Notes under the pieces: model-generated
What the model was told of the DNA's origin: nothing
Seen by the model: only the letters and a program-made list of their open reading frames with translations
Databases searched by the model: none
Assembly (NCBI RefSeq): GCF_000429765.1
Contig: NZ_AUCM01000003.1
Location: forward strand, 289,117-353,116
Length of the DNA stretch: 64,000 bases
DNA from: Gemmobacter nectariphilus DSM 15620
GTDB lineage: Bacteria; Pseudomonadota; Alphaproteobacteria; Rhodobacterales; Rhodobacteraceae
Direction of reading: 5' to 3'
In this document: positions 8,553 to 23,218 of the stretch, piece after piece
Position numbering within the stretch: position 1 is the first letter of the stretch
Layout: every line of letters begins with the position of its first letter
Position numbers and translations under genes: made by a program

Positions 8553-10331
8553 ATGGCGCTCGGGCGTCGCGCCTCGCAGCGGATGTCGACGAACATCTGG
8601 CCGGGCTTTGTCGACGCCATCGGCTCGTTGTTGCTGGTGCTGATCTTCGTGCTGTCGGTCTTCATGATCGTTCAGTCGGTGCTGCGCGATACGATCACCA
8701 CGCAAGACAGCCAGCTGGACTCGCTGTCCTCGCAGGTCGCCCAGCTGGCCGATGCGCTGGGGCTGGAGACCGCCAAATCCACCCGGCTTCAGACCGATCT
8801 GACGGCCGCGCAGGCCGAAGGTCAGGCGCAGGCGGCGCTGATTGCCTCGCTGACCGGCCAGCTTGCCGCGCGGCAAGGCGAACTTGACGCGGCCAATGCC
8901 CGCATCACCGGGTTCGAACAACAGGTGCTGGCCCTGATCGCGGAACGCGATGCGGCCCGGGGTGAGGGCAGCCGCCTGCAAGCCACCCTCAATGAGGTCG
9001 AGGCCGCGCGCACACAGCTTTTGACCGAGCAAGAGGCGCTGAACCTTGCGCTGGCCAGCGCCCGGTCAGAAATCGACGCGGCCGCCGAGGCTGCGCGCCT
9101 TGCCGCCGCCCGCCGCGAGGCGCTGGAGGCGCTGGTCACCGATCTGCGCAACCGCGAGGCAGAGGGCCGGACCGCCTTGACCGAGGCCGAACGCCAGCTG
9201 GCCGAGCAAGGCAAGGCCCTGACCGAGGCCGAAGCCGCCCGTCTGGCCGAAATCGCCGCGGCCGAGACCCTGCGCAAACGGCTGGAGACGGCCGACAGCG
9301 AACTGACTGCGATGACACTGGCGCTGGAAGATCAGCGCCGCCGGGCCGAAGAAACCCTGACCCAGCTTGCCGCCGCCGAGGCCGCCCGCCGCGACATTGA
9401 TGCCAAACTCGCCGCCGCCTTGCTGGCCCAACGCGCCACCGAGGCCGACCTTGCCGCCCTGCGCGCCCAGGGCACCGATATGACAGAGGTGCGCCGCGAG
9501 CTGGCCGCGGCCATCGCCGCGCAACTGGCCGCCGAAGATGCCGCGACCCTGGCAACGACCGAGGCCGAACGCCGCGCTGCCCTGCTGGCCGCGGCCAATA
9601 CGCAGCTCAGCCAGGAACAGGCCCGCACCGCCGAACAGGCCCGGCAGGTCGCCCTGCTGAACGAACAGGTGGCTGCCTTGCGTGCCCAGCTTGGCAGCTT
9701 GCAGACCCTGCTCGAGGCTGCCGAAAGCGCCGATGCCGACAAGCGGCTGCAACTTGATGCGCTGGGAACCCAGCTGAACACGGCTCTGGCCCAGGTCGCC
9801 TCGGAGCAGAAACGCCGCGCGGAACTTGAGGCCGCAGAGCGCAAGCGGCTCGAGGCGGAAAAGCAGAACCTGGAACGCTTCCGCTCGGAATTCTTTGGCC
9901 AGCTGCGTCAGGTTCTGTCGGGGCGCGAAGGGGTTCGCATCGTGGGCGATCGCTTCGTCTTTTCGTCCGAGGTGCTGTTCAACCCCGGCTCGGCCGATCT
10001 GGCCCCCGAAGGCCAGGCGCAGATCGCCCGCGTTGCCGCGACCTTGCTGGATGCCGCGCGCGAGATCCCCGAAGGCATCGACTGGATCTTGCGAGTCGAT
10101 GGCCATACCGACAATGTGCCGTTGTCCGGTCTGGGCGAGTTCAAGGACAACTGGGAACTCAGCCAGGCCCGCGCCCTGTCGGTGGTGCGCTTCATGCAGG
10201 ACCAGCTGGGATTCCCGCCCGACCGCCTGGCCGCAACAGGCTTTGGCGAATATCGCCCCGTGGCCCCTGGCGACAGCGCCGAGGCCCGCGCCCAGAACCG
10301 CCGGATCGAGCTGAAGCTGACCGAACGCTAG
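8553..10331 (+). CDS. MotB/OmpA-like peptidoglycan-binding protein with long coiled coil
   Basis: A 592-residue protein with one N-terminal membrane helix (about 20-45, SLLLVLIFVLSVFMIV). A roughly 390-residue Ala/Glu/Gln/Arg-rich coiled coil follows (50-440). The C-terminal OmpA/MotB domain (about 475-590) has DGHTDNVP, NWELSQARALSVV and the closing RRIELKL that bind peptidoglycan. Together with the upstream MotA-like protein it makes a stator pair whose periplasmic arm would span a long distance. The start ATG is 3 bp after the stop of its partner. In annotated Rhodobacteraceae genomes such proteins are usually just called peptidoglycan-binding proteins. The role is unproven. Confidence 0.8.
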   Translation: MALGRRASQRMSTNIWPGFVDAIGSLLLVLIFVLSVFMIVQSVLRDTITTQDSQLDSLSSQVAQLADALGLETAKSTRLQTDLTAAQAEGQAQAALIASLTGQLAARQGELDAANARITGFEQQVLALIAERDAARGEGSRLQATLNEVEAARTQLLTEQEALNLALASARSEIDAAAEAARLAAARREALEALVTDLRNREAEGRTALTEAERQLAEQGKALTEAEAARLAEIAAAETLRKRLETADSELTAMTLALEDQRRRAEETLTQLAAAEAARRDIDAKLAAALLAQRATEADLAALRAQGTDMTEVRRELAAAIAAQLAAEDAATLATTEAERRAALLAAANTQLSQEQARTAEQARQVALLNEQVAALRAQLGSLQTLLEAAESADADKRLQLDALGTQLNTALAQVASEQKRRAELEAAERKRLEAEKQNLERFRSEFFGQLRQVLSGREGVRIVGDRFVFSSEVLFNPGSADLAPEGQAQIARVAATLLDAAREIPEGIDWILRVDGHTDNVPLSGLGEFKDNWELSQARALSVVRFMQDQLGFPPDRLAATGFGEYRPVAPGDSAEARAQNRRIELKLTER

Positions 10332-10374
10332 AACGGATCGGCCTGCGGATGGCTTGGCGCCCCTTGGCTGGCCG

Positions 10375-10425
10375 CTGGAGGGGTTTCACACCCCTCCAGA
10401 CCTCCCCGTGGGATATTTGTGGACA
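10375..10425 (+). repeat. Dispersed palindromic element, copy 1
   Basis: Hairpin CTGGAGGGG / CCCCTCCAG (arms 10375-10383 and 10391-10399) followed by a CCCCGTGGGATATTTGTGGA-type tail. It lies in the 271-bp gap after the OmpA/MotB-like gene and shares the hairpin with the copy at 55168. Confidence 0.7.
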
Positions 10426-10530
10426 GATGAATGAGGGGAAACCGGGCTTGCAAGGGCGTCCGCGCCGCTGCGCTGACTGTCGATGTTGCCCGGAACGCCA
10501 CGGCGGCCTGGCCCGGCATCTCGCCCGTTT

Positions 10531-10560
10531 GCATCATCTTGCCCCAAATACCCAAATCCG
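10531..10560 (-). repeat. Degenerate tail of the dispersed element, copy 2
   Basis: Read on the minus strand this stretch gives GGGTATTTGGGGCAAGATGA, a variant of the GGTATTTGG-AAAAAGGCAAAG tail, close to the end of dtd. No clear hairpin arm remains, so it looks like a decayed copy. Confidence 0.45.
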
Positions 10561-10602
10561 CAGGTCGGGCCGGGGCCGTCGCTGGGCGCAAGCGCGCCGG
10601 GC

Positions 10603-11039
10603 TCAGCTTTCCATCCAGATCGTCACCGGGCCATCGTTCAGTAGCCGGACCTCCATGTCCGCACCGAATTCGCCGCGCTCGACCGGCAGGCCCTCACGCA
10701 TCAGGGCCGCCATGAAATGTTCGTAAAGTCGCTCGCCCACATCCGGGGCTGCGGCGGTGGAAAACCCGGGCCGGTTCCCGCGCGAGGTATCAGCGGCCAG
10801 GGTGAACTGGCTGACCGCCAGCACCGCCCCGCCAATATCGCGCACCGAGCGGTTCATCTTGCCCGCCTCGTCGGCAAAGATCCGCAGCTTGGCAAGGCGC
10901 GCGGCCAGCCGGTCGGCTTCGGCCTCGGTGTCGCCCTGCATGGCGCACACCAGAACCAGCAGACCGGGGCCAATGGCCCCGGTCACGCGGTCATCAACGG
11001 TGACCGATGCCTCGGTCACCCGCTGGATCAAGGCGCGCA

Positions 11040-11040
<1 letters not shown>
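10603..11040 (-). CDS. dtd: D-aminoacyl-tRNA deacylase
   Basis: A 145-residue cytoplasmic proofreading enzyme that removes D-amino acids (and mischarged glycine) from tRNA. The N-terminal [16 protein letters not shown], the [17 protein letters not shown] segment and the cis-Pro motif of the [10 protein letters not shown]-terminus are diagnostic. The length is normal. Its ATG overlaps the TGA of lpdA in a TGATG arrangement, so it is translated as the distal gene of the lpdA transcript. Confidence 0.95.
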
Positions 11041-12428
<1,388 letters not shown>

Positions 12429-12454
12429 TTCGGGTCTCCTTGTGTCCGGCGGCG

Positions 12455-12510
12455 CCGGGGGGCTGTCTGCCCCCCGGACCCCCCGAGGGTATTTGTAAAA
12501 AGGCAAAGGG
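12455..12510 (+). repeat. Dispersed palindromic element, copy 3
   Basis: Complete copy: hairpin CCGGGGGGC / GCCCCCCGG with loop TGTCT, then CCCCCCGAGGGTATTTGTAA and AAAGGCAAAGGGG. It fills almost the whole gap between lpdA and the MAPEG gene, ending 4 bp before the MAPEG stop codon. It is nearly identical to the copy inside xdhA. Confidence 0.85.
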
Positions 12511-12514
12511 GCAA

Positions 12515-12904
12515 TCAGAGCAAGCTGGCGATCAGCATGATGATGGTGGCGAGAAAGCCGATGCCCCAGATGATCGAGCGGCCGGGGGCAAGGCCCCTGG
12601 CATAGGCGGGGATGTAGAGGATGCGGGCGCCGACATAGACCCAGCCGCAGAGGGCGGTCAGCGTGCCCGCCTTGTCGGCAAGGGTCAGGACGAGGACGGC
12701 GATGGTGAAGAAGGCCAGCCCTTCGAATCCGTTGATGGCGGCGCGTTGCAGCCGGCGGGTGGCAACCGAGAAATCCGGCACCTCGTCGCGCGGGCCGGCC
12801 GACCATTGTGATCCGGCATCGCGCCCCATTGCCCTGCCGGCGGCAAGGACGCTTGCCACCTGCACAAGGCAGGCCAGGACGAGGGCGGTCAGTTCCGGGG
12901 TCAT
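12515..12904 (-). CDS. MAPEG family membrane protein
   Basis: A 129-residue integral membrane protein with about four helices (for example near residues 5-22, 58-78, 84-100 and 108-127). It has the MAPEG-type segment [16 protein letters not shown] and a later R(I)[14 protein letters not shown] proteins include glutathione-dependent membrane enzymes, but the bacterial members are mostly uncharacterised and no substrate can be assigned. The ATG overlaps the stop of the glycosyltransferase gene by ATGA (12901-12904), so the two are co-translated. It lies within the sucAB-lpdA transcription unit. Confidence 0.8.
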   Translation of the reverse strand: MTPELTALVLACLVQVASVLAAGRAMGRDAGSQWSAGPRDEVPDFSVATRRLQRAAINGFEGLAFFTIAVLVLTLADKAGTLTALCGWVYVGARILYIPAYARGLAPGRSIIWGIGFLATIIMLIASLL

Positions 12905-13818
12905 GTCAGGGCGCTCCGTCGTGTGTTGAAATCGGCAAGGGTTGCGGCCTCGGCCTCGGCGACGCCGGGCAGGGCGCGCAGGCGGGCCATTTCGGTCAGG
13001 GTGGCGGGCCAATGGCGCAGGATGCTGCGGTCCTCGGCCTCGTTGCGGTTGGCGATGCGGTGCCAGCGGCTGCCGGGGCGGTATTTCGCTCCGTCCTTGC
13101 CCTGACCGTCGCCCCGGGCCGCGCGCAGGCGGAAGCAGTCGGTCGAGCGGATGGCGTAGTGATTGATCACCGCCAGGCCCGGGGCAAGCGACAGATCAAG
13201 CGGGCGGTAGCGGGAATGGTGCCTGTGCGAGAGCAGCGGGGCCGGGTCCAGCGCGGCCCCGCTGGCCGCGACCACGCGCGGCGCGGGGATGCGGGGGCCG
13301 ACCGGCATGTGATCGTGGGCATGGACAAAGGCGGCCGGGCGGAACAGCGACTTGAACTTGGTGGTTTCGGGATTTGCCGCCGCCTCGCATCGGGTGAAAT
13401 GAGGCAAGGTGGCGCCGGGCCACTGTGCGTGCCCGCTGTCGCCAAAGGCGCGCCAGGGCAGGGCGATGACATGGGCCTGATCGCCAAGCGCCAGCAGATC
13501 CGTCAGGGTGCTGCCGGCCCGCAGGTTCAGGAATTCATCGGCGTCAATGTGCAGCAGCCAGTCGGCCGGGGCATCGGCCAGATGTGCCAGCGCCGCGCGC
13601 ATCCCGCTGTCTTGCGGCGTTGCCCCGACGGGCGGCACATGCGGCAGGTGGGTCAGCGCGCCACCAGCCGCCAGCGCGTCCAGCAGCCGGTCCGAGCCAT
13701 CGGTGCAGGCATTCGTCGCCACGATCACGCGATCAAAGCCGATCACGCGATGATACGCGACCCATTCCAGCAGGAATGGCCCTTCGTTGCGCATGCAGGC
13801 AAGGACGGCGACGGACAT
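12901..13818 (-). CDS. Glycosyltransferase family 2-like protein
   Basis: A 305-residue protein beginning [20 protein letters not shown], with the nucleotide-sugar and metal site [10 protein letters not shown] (Asp92, Asp94). This is the Glyco_tranf_2_4/GT92-like type found in many Rhodobacteraceae. There is no membrane segment. The acceptor is unknown, and no polysaccharide genes surround it. It sits between the small gene behind sucB and the MAPEG gene, whose start it overlaps. Its presence in a TCA-cycle operon has no obvious functional reason. Confidence 0.8.
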   Translation of the reverse strand: MSVAVLACMRNEGPFLLEWVAYHRVIGFDRVIVATNACTDGSDRLLDALAAGGALTHLPHVPPVGATPQDSGMRAALAHLADAPADWLLHIDADEFLNLRAGSTLTDLLALGDQAHVIALPWRAFGDSGHAQWPGATLPHFTRCEAAANPETTKFKSLFRPAAFVHAHDHMPVGPRIPAPRVVAASGAALDPAPLLSHRHHSRYRPLDLSLAPGLAVINHYAIRSTDCFRLRAARGDGQGKDGAKYRPGSRWHRIANRNEAEDRSILRHWPATLTEMARLRALPGVAEAEAATLADFNTRRSALT

Positions 13819-13847
13819 GGCAGGAGCAGATCACTCGTGGACAGCAG

Positions 13848-14084
13848 TCAGAGGGTTTCGAGAAACTGGGCAGTCAGGGCGGTGCCAAGGGCAACCTGGC
13901 GGCCAAGCCAGTCGGTAGCACGTTCGCGGTTGTGAACCTCGAACAGGACAAGGATGGTGGCGTCTTCGCCGCGCCAGATTTGCAAGGTGGTCAGCCCGGC
14001 ACCGGTAATGTCTTCGGCCCTGGCGTCGAAGGCGGTTTTCCAGGCGTCAAGATCGCGGGCACTGGTCTGGAGAAGAAGCTGCAT
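13848..14084 (-). CDS. Small conserved protein of the sucB-lpdA interval
   Basis: A 78-residue soluble protein (MQLLLQTSARDLDAWKTAF...) with the alternating strand/helix pattern of a dimeric alpha/beta-barrel (ferredoxin-like, antibiotic-monooxygenase-like) fold. The ATG at 14084 follows GGAGA; an in-frame TTG lies just upstream. No catalytic motif can be named. Position directly after sucB suggests co-transcription with the 2-oxoglutarate dehydrogenase genes. Function unknown. Confidence 0.65.
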   Translation of the reverse strand: MQLLLQTSARDLDAWKTAFDARAEDITGAGLTTLQIWRGEDATILVLFEVHNRERATDWLGRQVALGTALTAQFLETL

Positions 14085-14126
14085 CAAGGGTCTCCGGAAA
14101 CGGCGCGGGTGGCGCCGCAGGAGGAA

Positions 14127-14156
14127 CGGGGCGGAGCCGTTTCCGGTTCCGCCCCG
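14127..14156 (-). terminator. Stem-loop downstream of sucB
   Basis: Nine-base-pair inverted repeat CGGGGCGGA / TCCGCCCCG just after the sucB stop. There is no run of T after it on the minus strand, so it may be a processing or partial-termination hairpin rather than a true terminator. Confidence 0.4.
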
Positions 14157-14162
14157 AGCTGA

Positions 14163-15362
14163 TCACAGATCCATCAGCAGGCGGCGCGGATCTTCCAGCG
14201 CTTCCTTGACGCGGACCAGGAAGGTCACGGCGCCCTTGCCGTCCACGATGCGGTGATCGTAGGACAGCGCCAGATACATCATCGGTCGGATGACGATCTG
14301 CCCTTTGACCACTACGGGGCGGTCCTGGATCTTGTGCATGCCCAGAATGCCCGATTGCGGCGGGTTCAGGATGGGCGAGGACATCAGCGAGCCATAGACG
14401 CCGCCGTTCGAGATGGTGAACGAGCCGCCCTGCATTTCCGCCATGGTCAGCTTGCCGTCACGCGCGCGCAGGCCCAGCTCGCCGATCTTCTTCTCGATCG
14501 CGGCAAAGGACATCTGGTCGGCATCGCGCACCACCGGCACCACAAGACCCGTCGGCGTGCCGACAGCCACGCCCATGTGGACGTAGTTCTTGTAGACGAT
14601 GTCGGTGCCGTCGATTTCGGCGTTGACCTCGGGGACTTCCTTGAGGGCATGGCAGCAGGCTTTGACGAAGAAGGACATGAAGCCCATCTTCACGCCGTGC
14701 TTCTTCTCGAAGGCGTCCTTGTACTCGTTGCGCAGCTCCATGATGCCGGACATGTCCACCTCGTTGTAGGTGGTCAGCATGGCGGCGGTGTTCTGCGCTT
14801 CCTTGAGGCGGCGCGCGATGGTCTGGCGCAGCTTGGTCATCTTGACCCGCTCTTCGCGGCTGGCGTCATCGGCGGCCACCGGCGCGCGCGGGGCCGCAGG
14901 GGCGGCGGCAGGGGCCGATTTGATCGCGGCGACAGCGGCGGCCACGTCTTCCTTCATCACGCGGCCATCGCGGCCCGAGCCGGTGACCTGATCGCGGGTC
15001 AGGCCAGCCTCGGCCATGGCGACCTTGGCCGAGGGCGCATCCTCGACATCCTTGGCCGCCGGGGCGGCGGCCGGGGCCGGGGCCGGCGCGGCCTCGGCCT
15101 TGGGCGCGGGGGCAGCGGCGCCAGCGCCTTCGGCGATCATGGCCAGCAGCGCATTGGCGGCAACCGTGGTGCCATCGGGCGCCAGGATTTCCGCCAGCAC
15201 GCCAGCGGCCGGGGCCGGCACGTCCAGCGACACCTTGTCGGTTTCCAGCTCGCACAGGATTTCGTCCTGTGCCACCGCATCGCCCGGCTTCTTGAACCAG
15301 GTCGCGACGGTGGCCTCGGTGACGCTTTCGCCCAGGGCGGGAACGCGGACTTCGATGCTCAT
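14163..15362 (-). CDS. sucB: 2-oxoglutarate dehydrogenase E2 (dihydrolipoyl succinyltransferase)
   Basis: A 399-residue core subunit. It has one N-terminal lipoyl domain (lipoylated Lys43 in [11 protein letters not shown]), an Ala/Pro-rich linker, a peripheral subunit-binding domain (about 115-150, [13 protein letters not shown]) and a C-terminal catalytic domain with the active-site His in [15 protein letters not shown]. It transfers succinyl groups from the E1 SucA to CoA; LpdA recycles the lipoyl arm. The ATG at 15362 lies 2 bp after the sucA stop, with GAAGGAAAG as ribosome site; the in-frame GTG at 15368 is not needed. The lipoyl group would be supplied through LipB, encoded at 61 kb. 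Confidence 0.96.
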   Translation of the reverse strand: MSIEVRVPALGESVTEATVATWFKKPGDAVAQDEILCELETDKVSLDVPAPAAGVLAEILAPDGTTVAANALLAMIAEGAGAAAPAPKAEAAPAPAPAAAPAAKDVEDAPSAKVAMAEAGLTRDQVTGSGRDGRVMKEDVAAAVAAIKSAPAAAPAAPRAPVAADDASREERVKMTKLRQTIARRLKEAQNTAAMLTTYNEVDMSGIMELRNEYKDAFEKKHGVKMGFMSFFVKACCHALKEVPEVNAEIDGTDIVYKNYVHMGVAVGTPTGLVVPVVRDADQMSFAAIEKKIGELGLRARDGKLTMAEMQGGSFTISNGGVYGSLMSSPILNPPQSGILGMHKIQDRPVVVKGQIVIRPMMYLALSYDHRIVDGKGAVTFLVRVKEALEDPRRLLMDL

Positions 15363-15364
15363 TG

Positions 15365-18327
<2,963 letters not shown>

Positions 18328-18331
<4 letters not shown>

Positions 18332-18777
18332 GGCGAGACCTCATGGGAGTTGAGTGAGGGGCTGGTGGGGCTGACAATGACACGCAGCAGCATGAGGATG
18401 GCAACAACGGCCGAACCGATGCTGATATACCACAGGTGATCCTCGGACAGCGGGTTCTCTGGCACGGAACGCAGAAGTGTCAGGCCCCATGCCAGAATTG
18501 CGAATCCTGCGGTTGCCGCTGGCCAGTTCGAGCTCAGCCCGGCATCGCGTGCGCGGTGAACCAGCGCGGCAGCGATTGGCCACCAATAGGCAAGGGTCAG
18601 GATTAAAGTGGACTGGACGTCGGCCAAAGTTGAGACGTTTGGAAAGGTGTATGCACTCAGGGTAAACGCAATCGGCAGCAAAAATGCTGCGCGCCACAAG
18701 AACTCTGAGCGGCTGGTGCCCCCCGAGGAGCGATACGACCGGAGCTTCCCGGTCACGATGGCTAGCAACGATGCCAT
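18328..18777 (-). CDS. DUF805-like small membrane protein
   Basis: A 149-residue protein with four hydrophobic segments (near 28-45, 55-75, 86-103 and 115-133). It has the N-terminal GGTSRSEFLWRAAFLLP and mid-protein VHRARDAGLSSNW typical of DUF805 proteins, which are widespread and without known function. Its TGA overlaps the sucA ATG, so sucA translation may depend on it. It separates sucD from sucA, and a hairpin (18805-18822) lies just upstream. Confidence 0.7.
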
Positions 18778-18804
18778 AGTGCTCCATGTCTCTTCTTATG
18801 AGGA

Positions 18805-18822
18805 GGCGGGGTTTCCCCCGCC
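18805..18822 (-). terminator. Stem-loop between sucD and the DUF805-sucA segment
   Basis: Perfect 7-bp stem GGCGGGG / CCCCGCC with a 4-base loop, 6 bp after the sucD stop. No T run follows, so partial termination or mRNA processing within the cluster is more likely than full termination. Confidence 0.4.
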
Positions 18823-18828
18823 ATGCCC

Positions 18829-19713
18829 TTACCCCTTGATCGCTTTCAGCACAGCTTCACCCAGACCGGCCGGGCTGTCGGCCACGATGATCCCGGCCGA
18901 CTTCATGGCCTCGATCTTCGATTCCGCGTCGCCCTTGCCGCCCGAGACGATGGCGCCGGCATGGCCCATGCGGCGGCCCTTCGGCGCGGTGCGGCCCGCG
19001 ATGAAGCCGGCGGTGGGTTTCCAGCGGCCTTTCTTCTTTTCATCGGCCAGGAACTGCGCGGCTTCCTCTTCGGCCGAGCCGCCGATTTCGCCGATCATGA
19101 TGATCGAATGGGTGTCCGGGTCGGCCAGGAACATTTCCAGCACGTCGATATGCTCGGTGCCCTTGATCGGGTCACCGCCGATGCCCACGGCCGACGACTG
19201 GCCAAGGCCAACGTCGGTGGTCTGCTTCACGGCTTCATAGGTCAGCGTGCCCGAGCGCGACACGACGCCGACCGAGCCGACCGAGAAGATGTTGCCCGGC
19301 ATGATGCCGATCTTGCAGGCGCTGGGGGTCATCACGCCCGGGCAGTTCGGCCCGATCAGGCGCGACTTGGAATTGATCAGCGCGCGCTTGACCTTCATCA
19401 TGTCCAGCACCGGAATGCCTTCGGTGATGCACACGATCAGCGGGATTTCCGCGTCGATCGCTTCAAGGATGGAATCGGCCGCGAAGGGCGGCGGGACGTA
19501 GATCACCGAAGCATCGGCGCCGGTGCGTTCCACAGCCTCATGGACCGAGTTGAAGACCGGCAGGCCCAGGTGGCTGGAGCCGCCCTTGCCCGGGGTCACG
19601 CCGCCGACCATCTGGGTGCCATAGGCAATGGCCTGTTCGGTGTGGAAGGTGCCCTGGCTGCCGGTGATGCCCTGGCAGATGACTTTGGTGTTCTTGTCGA
19701 CGAGGACTGCCAT
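18829..19713 (-). CDS. sucD: Succinyl-CoA synthetase alpha subunit
   Basis: A 294-residue subunit that forms succinate and ATP (or GTP) from succinyl-CoA together with SucC. The CoA-binding Rossmann domain begins [20 protein letters not shown]. The phosphohistidine is in [12 protein letters not shown] near residue 245, and the GPNCPG segment is conserved. The ATG at 19713 (MAVLVDKN) is preferred to the longer frame from 19755. It is separated from sucC by a lipoprotein gene, which is unusual for a two-subunit enzyme. Confidence 0.96.
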   Translation of the reverse strand: MAVLVDKNTKVICQGITGSQGTFHTEQAIAYGTQMVGGVTPGKGGSSHLGLPVFNSVHEAVERTGADASVIYVPPPFAADSILEAIDAEIPLIVCITEGIPVLDMMKVKRALINSKSRLIGPNCPGVMTPSACKIGIMPGNIFSVGSVGVVSRSGTLTYEAVKQTTDVGLGQSSAVGIGGDPIKGTEHIDVLEMFLADPDTHSIIMIGEIGGSAEEEAAQFLADEKKKGRWKPTAGFIAGRTAPKGRRMGHAGAIVSGGKGDAESKIEAMKSAGIIVADSPAGLGEAVLKAIKG

Positions 19714-19733
19714 CGTGACGTTCCTTTGTTCTG

Positions 19734-19749
19734 ACGGGGCAAGCCCCGT
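19734..19749. other. Perfect palindrome before sucD
   Basis: ACGGGGC-AA-GCCCCGT lies 20 bp upstream of the sucD start, in the 75-bp gap after the lipoprotein gene. It could form an mRNA hairpin that separates sucCD segments or protects the downstream message. No regulator is implied. Confidence 0.4.
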
Positions 19750-19788
19750 GATCATGCGGATGCGGCAAGGCCGCGATTTCGGATGCGC

Positions 19789-20262
19789 TCAGCCCGAGGT
19801 CAGGCTGATGGCGGCGTTGTTCTCGATGTAGCGGGCGGTTGGGGCCGTCTCGCGATCCACCCGGATGCGGCGGGGGCCGTCTGACCAGACCGCCTTGTCG
19901 TCGGTCCGGGCAAAGCCTTGCCGGCGCAGCTCGTTTTCGACCGCGCGCGAGGCCAGACGGGCCTCGGAGCGTGCGACATAGAGCGTGCAGGGGGCAGGGC
20001 GCAGGACCCGCAGCCCGACGGCAGGGTCGGCAGGCGCCATCAGCGGGCTGAGCGGCACGCGCGCAGCATAGCCGCGGGCGCGCAGCCCCTGTTGCACCGG
20101 CTCGGGCGCAAGGCCGTTGTCAAGGCACAGGCGCGTGACGGCGACCACCTCGGCGGCCAGCGCGGACATGGCGCCGGTTGCCGACTCCGGCACAGCCGGA
20201 CCCGAACAGCCAGCAAGGCCCATCGCCCCGCACAGCCCCAGATGGATCGCGCCGCGCGCCAT
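19789..20262 (-). CDS. Putative lipoprotein between sucC and sucD
   Basis: A 157-residue protein with a signal peptide ending in the lipobox LAGC (Cys at 19), so a membrane-anchored periplasmic protein is predicted. The mature part has VTRLCLDNG near residue 45, [14 protein letters not shown] in the middle and [15 protein letters not shown] near the end. The CLD and CxxxARS elements recur in the lipoprotein at 22663-23172, suggesting a shared family. The start is 5 bp after the sucC stop, so it is in the same operon. Function unknown. Confidence 0.7.
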   Translation of the reverse strand: MARGAIHLGLCGAMGLAGCSGPAVPESATGAMSALAAEVVAVTRLCLDNGLAPEPVQQGLRARGYAARVPLSPLMAPADPAVGLRVLRPAPCTLYVARSEARLASRAVENELRRQGFARTDDKAVWSDGPRRIRVDRETAPTARYIENNAAISLTSG

Positions 20263-20267
20263 CAGCC

Positions 20268-21461
<1,194 letters not shown>

Positions 21462-21568
21462 GACGTCGTCCCGTCCTGGTTAGATTTGGTGGCGTCATGG
21501 CACATGTCGGCGCGGTAACAAACCGGATTCCGGCCCGAACACCATGGAAGCAGCGGAAATCCGCCCGA

Positions 21569-21599
21569 TGTGATCACACGATTTTTCCTTGTGATCACA
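21569..21599. promoter_or_regulatory. Tandem TGTGATCACA operator-like sites upstream of sucC
   Basis: Two identical 10-bp palindromes, TGTGATCACA at 21569-21578 and 21590-21599, are spaced 21 bp (two helical turns) apart. They lie in AT-rich DNA about 110-140 bp before the sucC start. The second is nested in a looser inverted repeat with CGATTT and AAATCG arms. Such spacing suits cooperative binding of a dimeric regulator. The arms match the CRP half site TGTGA, but without the 6-bp spacer, so the regulator is not identified. Confidence 0.55.
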
Positions 21600-21638
21600 A
21601 TTATGGAAATCGTAATCAGGATGCCGCGATGCAGCGAT

Positions 21639-22625
21639 TCAGCTGTCGGGCCGGTCCCCGCGCAGCGCGGCCGACAGGGACCGGCGCAAGGCACGCAAGC
21701 GGTGATTGTCGATGCGCCGCGCCACGCTTTCGGCCGCGGCCAGCGCCAGCCGCGCATGGCCCCGCGCCTGCGCGGCGCCCAGCACCGAGAGCACATAGGG
21801 TATGGCATCGCGCCGCTTGCGCAGCAGGCGCTGCGCCTGTGGCGCGTCCAGCGTGCCGCGCAGCCCCAGCAGTGTCATCTCGCGCAAGACACCCATGCGC
21901 AGCAGCATCGGCGGCAACTTGTGGCCAAAGTGGCGCAGCGGGATCTGCACGACTTGCGGCCCGGCCAGCCGGGCGGCATGTTGACGGTCCTCGGGGACGC
22001 AAGGGTCGAACAGCACATAGGCCCGGCTTGCGGTGCGGATGCTGCGCGCGGCATCGGTGAAATCGCCCGACCAGTCACCAAGGCCCCGGCCATAGCGATA
22101 GCGCGTCTCGAACGGCACGATCCTGGGCCGCAAGGTGGATTGCGGCGCATAGGCCAGCACCACCGCCCCCGGCGCGAGCCCGGCAAAGGCCGCCGCGCCG
22201 AACGCCCCCATCGACGAGCCATACAGGCTGACCGCCGGATAGCGCGCAAACAGCCCCGCCTGAGCCACCGCCACCATGGCGGCCTTGAGCTGCGGGCACT
22301 GGAACCAGTCCTTGCGCTTGACGATCACGCCAAGGTTGCCCCAGCCCTGCGCGATGATCAGATCATGGCCAAAGGGCTTGCGGAAACTGGTCTCGCGGTC
22401 CGAGGACAGGTTGTCAAAGCTGACCACCAGCCGATCCGCGCCAGGCCGGTAGCACAGGATGTGGTGATCGGTTTCCAGCCAGAACCCGCCCTCGCCCTCG
22501 CAGATCGCGCGGATCCGATCCAGGCCGGGGGGCAGGGGCGTTGCTGTGGGGCCGGGCTGAAAGCGGGCGGCAAGGGCACGGAACGGATCGCTCAAGGGTC
22601 GGTCCAGACTGGGAACTACCCGCAC
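21639..22625 (-). CDS. Alpha/beta-hydrolase-like protein
   Basis: About 328 residues. The nucleophile elbow is SLYGSSMGAFGAAAF (GxSxG type) with hydrophobic strands before it (AVVLAYAP after), which suggests an alpha/beta-hydrolase fold. A C-terminal His in PLRHFGHKLP could be catalytic. There is no signal peptide. The start is uncertain: the frame opens with a GTG at 22625 without a good ribosome site, and a TTG at about 22593 is an alternative. It ends about 180 bp upstream of the sucC start. Substrate unknown; it may act on a cell-surface glycan or ester, but this is a guess. Confidence 0.6.
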   Translation of the reverse strand: MRVVPSLDRPLSDPFRALAARFQPGPTATPLPPGLDRIRAICEGEGGFWLETDHHILCYRPGADRLVVSFDNLSSDRETSFRKPFGHDLIIAQGWGNLGVIVKRKDWFQCPQLKAAMVAVAQAGLFARYPAVSLYGSSMGAFGAAAFAGLAPGAVVLAYAPQSTLRPRIVPFETRYRYGRGLGDWSGDFTDAARSIRTASRAYVLFDPCVPEDRQHAARLAGPQVVQIPLRHFGHKLPPMLLRMGVLREMTLLGLRGTLDAPQAQRLLRKRRDAIPYVLSVLGAAQARGHARLALAAAESVARRIDNHRLRALRRSLSAALRGDRPDS

Positions 22626-22662
22626 AGGCTAGCGGGACTGTGACCGCTTTGCCAGAGCGGCC

Positions 22663-23172
22663 TTAGCTTCGCTGGTGGATGACGATCAGTTCCGAAGGAT
22701 AGCCGGGCCGGACCACGCGGCGCACCAGCACCGCGCCGTTGCCGCCGCCCAGGGACCAACCCTGCTCGATCCCCGCACCGCCAAGCGCGGTGGCACCGGG
22801 ATATCGCCGGGCGATCAGGCTGCGCAGCCGTTCGGTCTGGCCGGTCCGGGACCGGGCAGCGACGGCGCAGGACCGCCCGTCAGAACCCAACATGATGGCG
22901 GGGCGGCTGTCATCCACCACAAAGCTGCGGATTGCCCGTGGCTGGCGAGAGGGAACCTCGACATAATCCATTGTCCGCAGGCGCCCAGCCGTCGCATTGG
23001 CATCGGTCGGACCGTCAAGGCATATGTCTTCGAAAATGGCGACCAGCCGGGCAGGCGAGGACTTTGGCACGATGTTCGAGGGGCGCATATTGGCCAGTTC
23101 ATAGCCCTCGGCGCCGGGTTCGACACAGGCTCCCAGTGCCAGACATGCGGCGATGATCAACGGAAAGCGCAT
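22663..23172 (-). CDS. Putative lipoprotein
   Basis: A 169-residue protein with signal peptide MRFPLIIAACLALGAC (lipobox LGAC), predicted to be anchored in the envelope. The mature region has EDICLDG, then CAVAARSRTGQ and QGWSLGGGNGAVLVRR, a pattern like that of the lipoprotein at 19789-20262. The ATG at 23172 gives the signal peptide; the upstream open frame does not. It has no known domain and lies in a run of minus-strand genes. Confidence 0.68.
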   Translation of the reverse strand: MRFPLIIAACLALGACVEPGAEGYELANMRPSNIVPKSSPARLVAIFEDICLDGPTDANATAGRLRTMDYVEVPSRQPRAIRSFVVDDSRPAIMLGSDGRSCAVAARSRTGQTERLRSLIARRYPGATALGGAGIEQGWSLGGGNGAVLVRRVVRPGYPSELIVIHQRS

Positions 23173-23218
23173 GGGCACAGGGTGGCATGGCTTCAGCCGT
23201 GACGCAACCTCAAGTTGC

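Noticed and set aside
7374-10331. Zorya-like defence system (ZorA/ZorB resemblance)
   Set aside because: The MotA/OmpA-like pair resembles ZorAB, but no ZorC, ZorD or ZorE gene follows (next are repeats and dtd), and the pair lies among housekeeping genes.
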